Source: an uncultured Lachnospiraceae bacterium (GTDB lineage: Bacteria; Bacillota; Clostridia; Lachnospirales; Lachnospiraceae). Taken from it: DNA of 42,077 nucleotides. The stretch is taken from the NCBI GenBank assembly GCA_946407725.1, contig CAMJPM010000017.1, positions 1 to 42,077 on the forward strand, in the 5' to 3' direction. The notes beneath the pieces are model-generated. The model had not been told where the DNA came from. It saw only the letters and a list, made by a program, of their open reading frames with translations, and ran no database searches. The first letter of the stretch is position 1, and the number at the start of each line of letters is the position of its first letter. A program made the position numbers and the translations under genes. Of this stretch, positions 8,428 through 16,397 are shown piece after piece.

Positions 8428-9711
8428 ACTTTTCCTTTCCCCTTGAATTGCATGGAAGTCACCCGATTCCAAACCGGCATTCTTAAAATCCGTACCAACC
8501 ATACCGGTATTTTTCAGCCCCTTTACCTTTTCCTGAAGGGATTTTCTCGCTTCAATGTATCCGTTCAGGGTTCTTCTGACCTCTTCATACTCCTTTGTAT
8601 TGAATCCTCCCAAAAGACCCTTGCCTGTCCCGAACATTTCCGCGAGTCTTTCTATCTCTCCGTCATTCTTTCCTGTGATTGCAACATAAGCCTCGTACCG
8701 GGCTTCCTTAGGCAATTGTGTCTTGTGTATTTCATTAGTTTCAGGAGAACCAATATATATGGACCAGGCCATTTCCATACCATGCAGTATCATAACCGGA
8801 ATGCCTCTTCGTGTCGAAAAAACTGCGTCCTTCTCACCCAAAGGATCCCCGGGGTCATAGGCAGTAACCTCCATTGCAGGTCTTTTATCCTTGAAGGTTT
8901 CGTTGTATTTTTTTATGACTTCAGCTTCATCAGCTATAACTTTCTGGCTGTTTATATGGTTGGCGTGGGCGAAATCCGCAACGAACCTGACGATATCCTC
9001 TCCCGTTTTCTTCTTTCCCTTTACAAAGTCCTTCAGATACATCATGACATCCACATAACCATTACCGTATCTTTCGAAAGTATTGTAGGCTGATTTCAGG
9101 AAAGGAAGGTCGGTATCCTTATTGAGTCCTTTGCTGTAAGCGTCCTTAAGGAAATCACCGAAGCTGTATATTTCCTGAAGATCATCAGAACCCTCCTTAG
9201 CCGTGGGCTTCCAGTCTCTTATTGCCTTATCAAAGGCTGCAGGCAATACGGTTCCCTTCGCCGGTTGTATCTCAGGTGCTTCGGCATTAACAGCATCCGC
9301 TGCCGGCTTTATCTCCTGCTCTTTTCGCTCCACACCCAGTTCCGCAAGGTTGATCTTAAAGCCGAAAATGCGGTTTATGCGATTGAAGAATTCATCCAGG
9401 TCCCCCTGCTTTTTTCCCTTAAAAATATCTTCATAAATATAGCGGCAGACAGTCTTTCCATTAACCGTTTTCTTAAGGAATTCATCAAAACCTGCGAGCT
9501 TATTAACTAAATTCTGGGCATGTTCCTTATCATTAATACCAATTGCCCCATATAGAAAAGAAAAGTTCTCCATATACTCAGAATAAGCCTGTTTCAACTC
9601 ACCTTCAGGGAAAGAATCCGGCATCATATTCAATGTTCCTGGAACATTATCGAATATATCCGCATCTTCCTCATTTAATGTTATTTCTTTTCCATTAAAA
9701 TTCACTACCAT
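8056..9711 (-). CDS. Unknown family B protein, 551 aa
   Basis: I do not recognise a named family. Residues about 1-125 form a domain with the pattern NFNGKEITL...GFDEFL...VNGKTVCRYIYEDI...FFNRINRIFGF, present once here, once in the 523-aa protein and twice in the 745-aa protein. A linker follows, then a helical body, then a C-terminal module (LEKALTEYIVKKTKG...GYGAARLSSAMLLL) and a basic tail (NGAAKKHDAKKKPVI). There is no signal peptide or membrane segment, so it is probably cytosolic before any export. The 201 bp encoding the C-terminal module are identical to the upstream paralogue, whereas the middle is much less similar. AAAGGG is the ribosome site; the stop overlaps the phosphatase start by 4 bp. 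Confidence 0.85.
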   Translation of the reverse strand: MVVNFNGKEITLNEEDADIFDNVPGTLNMMPDSFPEGELKQAYSEYMENFSFLYGAIGINDKEHAQNLVNKLAGFDEFLKKTVNGKTVCRYIYEDIFKGKKQGDLDEFFNRINRIFGFKINLAELGVERKEQEIKPAADAVNAEAPEIQPAKGTVLPAAFDKAIRDWKPTAKEGSDDLQEIYSFGDFLKDAYSKGLNKDTDLPFLKSAYNTFERYGNGYVDVMMYLKDFVKGKKKTGEDIVRFVADFAHANHINSQKVIADEAEVIKKYNETFKDKRPAMEVTAYDPGDPLGEKDAVFSTRRGIPVMILHGMEMAWSIYIGSPETNEIHKTQLPKEARYEAYVAITGKNDGEIERLAEMFGTGKGLLGGFNTKEYEEVRRTLNGYIEARKSLQEKVKGLKNTGMVGTDFKNAGLESGDFHAIQGERKSLEKALTEYIVKKTKGSDNQIGDVKIEDKTGYGAARLSSAMLLLDIIREEKGGPMKTSDRRKEYTVSAADFKKLYDEERKAKNAGGRRKSSEKAIERYKQDRKQRNAGGNGAAKKHDAKKKPVI

Positions 9712-9733
9712 ATTTATTATCCCTTTCTGCCGC

Positions 9734-9787
9734 CTATGCCCTTACCTTCAGCGATATCCATTTCTCCCGCCTCTTAAATATATTCAT
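9734..9787 (-). pseudogene. Fossil 5' end of the SpoIIE-type phosphatase gene
   Basis: A 17-codon frame (MNIFKRREKWISLKVRA, then TAG) matches the first 17 residues of the phosphatase encoded at 6332-8059 except for two changes (I6R and K16R). Its ATG overlaps the stop of the 523-aa gene by 4 bp, exactly as the intact phosphatase ATG overlaps the stop of the 551-aa gene. It marks the junction of the 1728-bp tandem duplication that produced the two family B genes. Confidence 0.9.
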
Positions 9788-10155
9788 ACCACAGGCTTTT
9801 TCTTTGGACCCGGCTTTTTGGCTGCTCCCTTTTCCCCGGCGTTTCTCTGCTTCCTGTTCTCCTTGTACTCTTCAATGGCTCTCTCGGATGATTTGCGGCG
9901 CCCTCCCGCATTCTTCTTTTTCTTCTCAGCATCATAGAGTTTCTTGAAGTCGGTGGCTGACACCGTATACTCCTTCCTCCTGTCAGAGGTTTTCATGGGG
10001 CCTCCCTTCTCTTCCCTTATGATGTCAAGGAGCAGCATGGCGGAAGAGAGGCGTGCAGCTCCATAGCCCGTCTTATCCTCTATCTTCACATCTCCGATCT
10101 GGTTATCACTGCCTTTTGTTTTCTTGACGATGTACTCAGTCAGCGCTTTTTCAAG
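9739..10155. repeat. Tandem duplication, right copy
   Basis: Partner of 8011-8427 at an offset of 1728 bp. It includes the 3' end of the 523-aa gene and the phosphatase fossil. The stretch 9955-10155 is identical to 8227-8427. Confidence 0.9.
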
Positions 10156-11355
10156 TCTTTTCCTTTTCTCTGAAATTTTCATGAAATCAGCAATGCCCAA
10201 ACCTTTTTCATTAAAATAATCTTCTATGTTTTTACCTGCTACCAGATCCTTTGTTTTATTCTGAAGGGATTCTCTTGTCTGAATGTATTTGTCCAAGGCT
10301 TCTCTGACCCTTTCGTACTCCTCTGTATTGAACCCTCCAAAAAGACCCTTGCCTGTCCCGAACATTTCCCTGAGCCTTTTTATCTCTCCATCATTCTTTC
10401 CTGTAATTGCAACATAAGCTTCCTGCCGGGCTTCCATCGGGAGCTGTGTCTTGTATACATTATTACTCATGGGATAAACCACTTTAAGACAGTTTAAAAT
10501 TTTGACCGGAGTGAGTCTGGTTGACGAAAAAAAGCGGTTCCTGTCAGGGGATGTATCCGTATTGTCAAACTCCGGCACCTTCATTGCAGGCCTCAATTCC
10601 TTGAAGGCGGCGTTGTATTTTTTTACAATCTCAGCTTCATCCGGTATAAATTCCTCGTTGTTCATATGATTTGCTTGCGCAAAATCAGCAACGAATCTGA
10701 TGATATCTTCCCCCGTTTTCTTCTTTCCCTTTACAAAGTCCTTCAGATACATCATGACATCCTCATCACCGTATCTTTCGAAAGTATTGTAGGCTGATTT
10801 CAGGAAAGGAAGGTCAGTATCCTTATTGAGTCCTTTGCTGAAAGCGTCCTTAAGGAAATCACCGAAGCTGTATATTTCCTGAAGATGAGCAGAAGCACTA
10901 TGAGCCACGCTCTTCCAGTCTCTTATTGCCTTATCAAAGCTTCCTATTAATCCTGTCTGACTCACCCCCAGCTCCGCAGGTTTGATATCAAAGCCGAAGA
11001 TGCGGTTTATGTTGCCGAAAAATGTATCCAGTTCTGCCTTTGTCCCTATGCCGCCAATGTTCTCATAGATGAAAGCACAGACGGTTTTCGTAGTGCCCTT
11101 TACGGTAATCTCCTGCGAAAGGAATTCATCAAATTTTGATAAGCGGTTAACTTCATTCTGGGCGGCTACATTTTCACCTTCAGAAACAAGCCTGCATAAT
11201 CTGGAAAGAGTTGACATATATTCATAATAGGCATCATATATGGGATTTCCGAGAAGAAAAACCGCCGAGGTATCCAACCCCCCGGGAATTTTACCAAGAG
11301 CATCCACGTCCTGCTTATTTATTGTTATTGTCTTTCCATTAAAGTTCAGTTCCAT
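9784..11355 (-). CDS. Unknown family B protein, 523 aa
   Basis: Tandem paralogue of the 551-aa protein, with the same N-terminal domain (about residues 1-125, ending INRIFGFDIKPAELGV), helical body and C-terminal module, and a basic tail (EKGAAKKPGPKKKPVV). It lacks the roughly 30-residue Ala/Pro/Glu-rich linker found after the N-domain of its partner. The conserved block DLQEIYSFGDFLKDA-like (about residues 160-215, here HLQEIYSFGDFLKDA) is nearly identical in both, separated by divergent segments. AAGGAG lies 8 bp before the ATG. It is the first gene of the leftward unit that leads through the phosphatase to the TraG-like ATPase, and an ECF-type promoter candidate lies 52-80 bp upstream of its start codon. 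Confidence 0.87.
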   Translation of the reverse strand: MELNFNGKTITINKQDVDALGKIPGGLDTSAVFLLGNPIYDAYYEYMSTLSRLCRLVSEGENVAAQNEVNRLSKFDEFLSQEITVKGTTKTVCAFIYENIGGIGTKAELDTFFGNINRIFGFDIKPAELGVSQTGLIGSFDKAIRDWKSVAHSASAHLQEIYSFGDFLKDAFSKGLNKDTDLPFLKSAYNTFERYGDEDVMMYLKDFVKGKKKTGEDIIRFVADFAQANHMNNEEFIPDEAEIVKKYNAAFKELRPAMKVPEFDNTDTSPDRNRFFSSTRLTPVKILNCLKVVYPMSNNVYKTQLPMEARQEAYVAITGKNDGEIKRLREMFGTGKGLFGGFNTEEYERVREALDKYIQTRESLQNKTKDLVAGKNIEDYFNEKGLGIADFMKISEKRKRLEKALTEYIVKKTKGSDNQIGDVKIEDKTGYGAARLSSAMLLLDIIREEKGGPMKTSDRRKEYTVSATDFKKLYDAEKKKKNAGGRRKSSERAIEEYKENRKQRNAGEKGAAKKPGPKKKPVV

Positions 11356-11406
11356 ATCATTATCTCCTTTTTTAGAAAACGCTTATACGAAAAAGCTTTA
11401 CAATGC

Positions 11407-11435
11407 TATATACGGACAGGATACAAAAATCCGCC
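11407..11435 (-). promoter_or_regulatory. Candidate ECF-sigma promoter for the 523-aa gene
   Basis: Minus strand: GGCGGATTT (11427-11435), 12 bp, then CGTATATA (11407-11414). The same two boxes with identical spacing precede the genes starting at 16283 and 21077. A CGTA -10 is typical of Firmicute ECF sigma factors. Confidence 0.65.
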
Positions 11436-11462
11436 GCATCTTTTCGTTTCATTTCCCATTTA

Positions 11463-11494
11463 TGACATTTCTGTCACACCCATGGTGTTATAAT
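11463..11494 (+). promoter_or_regulatory. Candidate promoter of the sigma factor gene with two dyads
   Basis: An extended -10 (TG-T-TATAAT, hexamer at 11489-11494) would place the transcript start near 11501, only about 4 nt before the ATG at 11505. Upstream are two perfect dyads: TGACA-TTTC-TGTCA (11463-11476) and ACACC-CAT-GGTGT (11476-11488), the second abutting the -10. The first box recurs before the 918-aa gene. No Shine-Dalgarno sequence precedes the ATG, consistent with a leaderless or near-leaderless message. Confidence 0.6.
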
Positions 11495-11504
11495 CAGTGC
11501 AGCC

Positions 11505-12020
11505 ATGGATAAGGACAGTTTTGAAGCCGTTTATACGGCGAATTTCTCATATATTTATAATTACATCTATATGAGGGTTCTTCATAAAGAAACAACGGAA
11601 GATCTGACCAGCCAGACCTTCCTGAATGCGCTGAAAAATTTTGCTTCCTATGACAGTTCCCTTTCATCCGAACGCACCTGGCTCTGCAGGATCGCAGAGC
11701 ATCTCGTTATCGACCACATGCGGAGCTTTGCCGTGAAAAAGACGGACCTCTACGGTGAGGACTATCCTGAAATCCCCGTCTACGATTCCAGTGATATTTT
11801 TAAGGATGATGTAAATAAAGAGGTTGCAAGGCTTCTCTCCGGCTTAAAGAGCGATGAGCGGGAGCTTCTTTCCCTTCGCTTCGCGCTGGAGATGCCCATT
11901 ACGGAAATTGCGAAAAAGCTGGGCATCAGCCCGAACGCCGCCGGGAAACGCATAAAGCGCATCCTTGAGAAATGCCTCAGGGCGGAAGGCTTCCACAACC
12001 TCTCTGATTTCATATCTTAG
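11505..12020 (+). CDS. ECF-like RNA polymerase sigma-70 factor
   Basis: 171 aa, the usual ECF length. Region 2 spans about residues 8-78 (FEAVYTANFSYIYNYIYMRV...ERTWLCRIAEHLVIDHMRS) and region 4 about 108-165, with a helix-turn-helix (MPITEIAKKLGISPNAAGKRIKRI). It directs RNA polymerase to a dedicated promoter set, and the GGCGGATTT-N12-CGTATRTA elements in this window are the obvious candidates. It is the only sizeable plus-strand gene in the cluster, divergent from the 523-aa gene and convergent with the 745-aa gene, whose 3' end it overlaps by 11 bp. No adjacent anti-sigma gene is visible, so its control may run through the phosphatase or a distant factor (inference). The start is fixed by the family alignment, although no ribosome site is seen. 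Confidence 0.93.
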   Translation: MDKDSFEAVYTANFSYIYNYIYMRVLHKETTEDLTSQTFLNALKNFASYDSSLSSERTWLCRIAEHLVIDHMRSFAVKKTDLYGEDYPEIPVYDSSDIFKDDVNKEVARLLSGLKSDERELLSLRFALEMPITEIAKKLGISPNAAGKRIKRILEKCLRAEGFHNLSDFIS

Positions 12021-14247
12021 GAACTACCACCCGGGGTTCCTTTATCTTTCCCTTCTTTTTCTTCTCTGACTTATAACCCTCATAGTCAAACTTTGAACGC
12101 TCCATAAGGTCACTTATATCGACTTTCTTTACCTTCTGGATCTCATGGACATAATTATGATCCTTCGCCAGGCACTTCGCATGTCCCCTGGCGGTAAGGG
12201 CAAGTGCCGAAAAGGCAATATCGTAGCGCTCTTCACCGCTTTCAGTGCCTCTCTTGAAACGCTTGTCTTTTAAGTATTCCATGGACTTCCGCGCCACTTC
12301 TTCACAGATGGGCAGAAGCTCATCCTCAAATACACCCCCTGGTGTTTCACCGTCCGGATCCTTAAAATCCGCGGCACGCTTCAGGGCAGCCAGAAGATCG
12401 TTATATTTGCTGCTGTTGCTGCCCACCATCTTTTTTGTCTTATTAAACTGGTCATAAATATTACTGAGCTGCTTAAGGGATTCCCGGCTGAACTCCCAGT
12501 TATTCCAGGTCTTTTCATTCCTCATATCCTTAAAAAGGGATTCCTTCGCCATTTTCTTCTTTTCATCAGAAAGAGGGTAGTCCGCCTGAATGAAGTGTTC
12601 CTGCTCTGCTTTCAGATAATCCTTGTATTCCTGCACTCCCGCTGCATTCTGATCCTGAGGTGTCATCCTGCTCTCAAGGACCTCCTTGAATCTGTCTGCG
12701 AGAAGAGCCGGATTTTCAGGAATATCTTCAACTCCCGCATTCTCAAGGTAATAGCGTATATATTTCTCCTGGATCTCATTATTATCAACAGCTGAATTTA
12801 TATAGTCACGTATCGCCTTTGAACGGAGTGCCTCCGGACAGAGGTGGGCAGTCACATACAGCTTATTCTCCCCGGATATCTTCTCTCCCAGGAGCTTATC
12901 AAAATCAGTCTCCTTTATAAAACGCCCGGTACTTAAATTCAGCTCCCTTACCTCTGCCGTAAGGGCGTTGATGCGGTCAATGAAGGAAGCATAGTCAGGG
13001 GTTCCTTTCTTATTCACTATGGTCTGGGGCTTAAAGAAATAATCGGATATTCTCCTGAAGGTATTCTTCTCACTCTTTGAGAATACGCCTTTTTCATTTC
13101 CCCCGAAGATCCTCGCCTCTGCCGCACCGAGAGCTATGAAGTGTGCCATATCCTCCGTCTTATCCAGATCGAAGTAGTGATCCTCCATGTGGAAACGGCG
13201 GCTCTTCCCGCTCTTCAGCAGTCCTTCCATGGCAAGGGGCTGCTGAACTTCAGCTTCCGGCTGTACCCTGGGCTGTACCGCGGGCTTCGGCTGTTCCGGA
13301 AGCTTCTGCTCCCTGGGCGCTTCAGCCTCTGCTCCCTGAACATTCTCTGCCGGAACTACTGGTGGGACTACAGGCTCCACCGGCTGCTCTGCCTGCTGTA
13401 CAGCCTGCGGTAGTGGCTGCTCTGCCGGCACTACAATTTCAAAGCCAAAGATGCGGTTTATATCGTTAAAGAATCCGTCAAATTCTTCTTTTGTCCCTAT
13501 GCCCTCAATATTATCGTAGATAAAGCTGCAGATGGTCCTTCCTCTGAACTGCTCCGAAAGGAAATCCTGAAAACCATCGATCCGGTTAACTGCAGCACTG
13601 ACCCTTTCTTTGCTGCCGGCACGGAGCGCTTCGTCCAGCTCACGAAAAGCCTGCGTATAATCATCAAAGCGGGTTCTCCGTCCGCCGAGGGGCAATTGAT
13701 TTCCTGCAGCAGACAAAGCAGCAGTGACCTTCAGGAAAACAGCCTCATCGCCTTCCCTGAATCCTATCTCCCTTCCATTATGATCCACAGTCATTATATT
13801 TGCCGGCGCTTCTGCCTGCACTACCGGCTGCTCCACCGGCACTTCTGCCTGCGCCTGGGGCTGCTCTGCCGGCAGTGGCTCCACCCCCAAGGCTGCAGGG
13901 TCAATATTAAAGCCGAAGATATTATTTAAGTCACTGAAAAACTTATCTATTTGTGCTCTTGTACCTGCACCGATATCCTCATAGATGTAGCGGCAGACAG
14001 ATTTTCCATTAACCTTCCGGGAAAGGAATTCCGGAAAACCCGCAAGATCAGGAGCCGTAATATTGAACCCGGCATCATTACCTCTCATAATATCCGCGGT
14101 TATATTAAAAAGATTTTGTGAATAAGAATAAAAGTCCTCACTCAGCTCGCCCTGTGGGAAGTCGGCATAGGAAATCATAACTCCCGTAACAAATGTAAAA
14201 ATATCCTCATCAAATTCTATTTCTCTTCCATTTAAGGTCACTTTCAT
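12010..14247 (-). CDS. Chimeric family A/B protein, 745 aa
   Basis: No named family recognised. Two copies of the family B N-terminal domain lie at about residues 1-127 and 152-278, each followed by a Pro/Gln/Glu/Ala-rich linker. The remainder (about residues 345-745) aligns with the family A proteins: FSKSEKNTFRRISDYFFKP matches LSKKEKEVFRKACNVYFSP, and the C-terminal module (NSSKYNDLLAALKRAA...ERYDIAFSALALTARG...DISDLMERS) matches NSEEYNELKNRLKDAA...NRYEIAFAALGIASRG. The tail is basic (SEKKKKGKIKEPRVVVPKI). It therefore joins the two families. AAGGAG precedes the ATG, and it follows the 673-aa gene by 14 bp. The 3' end overlaps the convergent sigma gene. Confidence 0.87.
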   Translation of the reverse strand: MKVTLNGREIEFDEDIFTFVTGVMISYADFPQGELSEDFYSYSQNLFNITADIMRGNDAGFNITAPDLAGFPEFLSRKVNGKSVCRYIYEDIGAGTRAQIDKFFSDLNNIFGFNIDPAALGVEPLPAEQPQAQAEVPVEQPVVQAEAPANIMTVDHNGREIGFREGDEAVFLKVTAALSAAGNQLPLGGRRTRFDDYTQAFRELDEALRAGSKERVSAAVNRIDGFQDFLSEQFRGRTICSFIYDNIEGIGTKEEFDGFFNDINRIFGFEIVVPAEQPLPQAVQQAEQPVEPVVPPVVPAENVQGAEAEAPREQKLPEQPKPAVQPRVQPEAEVQQPLAMEGLLKSGKSRRFHMEDHYFDLDKTEDMAHFIALGAAEARIFGGNEKGVFSKSEKNTFRRISDYFFKPQTIVNKKGTPDYASFIDRINALTAEVRELNLSTGRFIKETDFDKLLGEKISGENKLYVTAHLCPEALRSKAIRDYINSAVDNNEIQEKYIRYYLENAGVEDIPENPALLADRFKEVLESRMTPQDQNAAGVQEYKDYLKAEQEHFIQADYPLSDEKKKMAKESLFKDMRNEKTWNNWEFSRESLKQLSNIYDQFNKTKKMVGSNSSKYNDLLAALKRAADFKDPDGETPGGVFEDELLPICEEVARKSMEYLKDKRFKRGTESGEERYDIAFSALALTARGHAKCLAKDHNYVHEIQKVKKVDISDLMERSKFDYEGYKSEKKKKGKIKEPRVVVPKI

Positions 14248-14261
14248 AGCACCATCTCCTT

Positions 14262-16283
14262 CTACATCTGTATCGTAGACCTCCGCTGCTTCTGCTTAGG
14301 CTTATTGGTCTTCTCGTAGGTCTTCTGCTGCTTTACCGTCCTGTCTGCCCGCTCCATCAGTTCGTTTATGGACAGTGTCTTGGAATCATGGAGGAGATGC
14401 TTTATATTATGCAGCTCGATCTTTTCAAGCACCGCTCCCCTGGATGCTATCCCCAGTGCTGCGAAGGCTATCTCATATCTGTTCTGTCCGTGATCTGATT
14501 TTCTTTCCTTTTCCTCCTTACCGGCTATGTATTTCATGGCGGCATCGCTGATGGCGTCATAGGTGCATTCCATCTGTGCCCTTTCTGCGGCTGACATTTC
14601 GCCCCCCTTTTCAATTTTCCTGTACATATGCGCGGCATCCTTAAGCCTGTTCTTTAATTCATTGTATTCCTCTGAATTGATATAGATCAGCCGGTCCTCA
14701 TTTTTGAACTGCTCATAAAGGTTGTTCATCTTCTTTAAGGAGTCCAGATTTACGTCCCTGCCGATATTCAGCCAGGGCTTACTTTCGCGGTAATCCTTCA
14801 GCATCCCGATAGTCACACTGTTGGATTGTTTATTGATCGCTTCATTCTCCTTATCAGTGAACGGCTGCTGCTCCCCCGGTTTGATCAGGTCCGGATCAAG
14901 GCCGGCATCCCTGAGCACAGCTTTCGATCTCTCTTCTACCTCATCAGAAAAAATACTCTGGAGCTCAAAGTTCACATCTTTTATTTCCCTGTCGCCCCCG
15001 TCCTTTCCCATCAATTTTTGTGAAATATAATACTGCTTTAATTCCCTGCTGATCTTTTTCCTTCCGAGGATATCGTTCATTTCTTTTTTATATGCGATTA
15101 TCTTTTTATAAAAAGGGCTGATATACTCGGCTGCTTTCCTCCTCTTGTCCATATCCTCAGGGTTATCGATTATCTTAACGAAATTATCCCTGTTGCTTAC
15201 GAACCTTGCATGCTCTTTATAGAGCCCCGCGATCTCATCCCTCACAGCGTCAACCCTGTGCAGAAAGAGATTCTGGTCCGGGCGACCGTCCTTCTGGATC
15301 GGCGAAAAATAAACATTGCAAGCCTTCCTGAATACTTCCTTCTCCTTTTTGGATAAGCAGTCTACGCTTTCCAGCCCATCATCCCCGTTATGTATATCAA
15401 GGTTTCCCTTCTCAAGCATCCCGTCGAGGATGAAATTCCTTTTTCCCTCTTCATCAAGTGTCATATAATATCTTCCGTATCTTGAGTTTTTGTCAGAGGA
15501 GAGCTGCTCGGACATATATTTTGGCTTCGACCCCATGGTCTTGTCACTGGTCCAGTTAAAATCAACCCTTTCCACAAGTTCATTTACTATTTCAGCGCGC
15601 TTTTCTTTAAGCTGGTCCTTGTTTAATCCTACAACATCCTCCGGCTTAACATTCTTTAGTATCTTCGGTGGAATTTCCATAGCTTCAAGGGATGCTTCAA
15701 AATACTTTTTTTCATCCTCTGACAGTGTTTTCTTATACTTATCGTTCCAGGAAAAAATACGCTTGCCTATTTCATCGTCAAACTTATACGTATTATACCG
15801 ATTCTGATCAAAAAAAACTAAATTGGTGGTAAGACTCTGCATACCCCCGGTACGCTTAATTAATGCTTCTGAGTTCTGTGTCATGATCATGGCTATTTTC
15901 TCACGGTCTTTATTATCAGGCGGCAGAGATTTAAACTGCTTTTCGTATTCCCTCGCTAGTTCGATCTGCAGCTGAAGAATGTAATCCGCAATTTCATCCA
16001 TCACCTTATCAGCCTTTTCCTTATCCACCACCACATGTCCGTCTTCCTTAATCGGTTCCCCGTTTTTATCCATGACTAACGGCATGATATGATCACAGGC
16101 CATATCATAGACTTCATCCATCTCATCCGAGGAAACGTAGGCATTAAGATCATTCAATTGCGCAACGTTAAGTCCAACCAGGAAGTCAATTATCTCAGCA
16201 GTGGTCTTATTCTCAAAGTTCCTGCTGTAATACTCTCTGATTTCTGATATTCTTTCTCCTCTTTCACTTACTTTCTCCGGCAT
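14262..16283 (-). CDS. Unknown family A protein, 673 aa
   Basis: One of three close paralogues (others at 19065-21077 and 23360-25375). N-terminal signature: RGERISEIREYYSRNFENK, then TTAEIIDF (about residues 7-33). A strongly conserved central block near residues 255-290 reads KPKYMSEQLSSDKNSRYGRYYMTLDEEGK and is followed by LSKKEKEVFRKACNVYFSP. The C-terminal module (NSEEYNELKNRLKDAA to NRYEIAFAALGIASRG) is followed by LSINELMERADRTVKQQKTYEK and the basic tail KPKQKQRRSTIQM. It looks all-helical with no signal peptide or transmembrane segment. First gene of a two-gene unit with the 745-aa gene, and an ECF-type promoter candidate lies 49-77 bp upstream. Function unknown. Confidence 0.87.
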   Translation of the reverse strand: MPEKVSERGERISEIREYYSRNFENKTTAEIIDFLVGLNVAQLNDLNAYVSSDEMDEVYDMACDHIMPLVMDKNGEPIKEDGHVVVDKEKADKVMDEIADYILQLQIELAREYEKQFKSLPPDNKDREKIAMIMTQNSEALIKRTGGMQSLTTNLVFFDQNRYNTYKFDDEIGKRIFSWNDKYKKTLSEDEKKYFEASLEAMEIPPKILKNVKPEDVVGLNKDQLKEKRAEIVNELVERVDFNWTSDKTMGSKPKYMSEQLSSDKNSRYGRYYMTLDEEGKRNFILDGMLEKGNLDIHNGDDGLESVDCLSKKEKEVFRKACNVYFSPIQKDGRPDQNLFLHRVDAVRDEIAGLYKEHARFVSNRDNFVKIIDNPEDMDKRRKAAEYISPFYKKIIAYKKEMNDILGRKKISRELKQYYISQKLMGKDGGDREIKDVNFELQSIFSDEVEERSKAVLRDAGLDPDLIKPGEQQPFTDKENEAINKQSNSVTIGMLKDYRESKPWLNIGRDVNLDSLKKMNNLYEQFKNEDRLIYINSEEYNELKNRLKDAAHMYRKIEKGGEMSAAERAQMECTYDAISDAAMKYIAGKEEKERKSDHGQNRYEIAFAALGIASRGAVLEKIELHNIKHLLHDSKTLSINELMERADRTVKQQKTYEKTNKPKQKQRRSTIQM

Positions 16284-16331
16284 TTTTTCTCCTTTTCAGC
16301 CTGTTCCGGCAGCACTGTTCCTATCTATTGC

Positions 16332-16360
16332 TACATACGATTGGCGGCGGGAAATCCGCC
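16332..16360 (-). promoter_or_regulatory. Candidate ECF-sigma promoter for the 673-aa gene
   Basis: Minus strand: GGCGGATTT (16352-16360), 12 bp, CGTATGTA (16332-16339). The spacer contains CCCGCCGCC, making the upstream half partly palindromic with GGCGG. Same spacing as at 11407 and 21163. Confidence 0.65.
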
Positions 16361-16397
16361 GACAGCAGCTTTTCCGCCTGCAGCCTTAATTTCTGCC

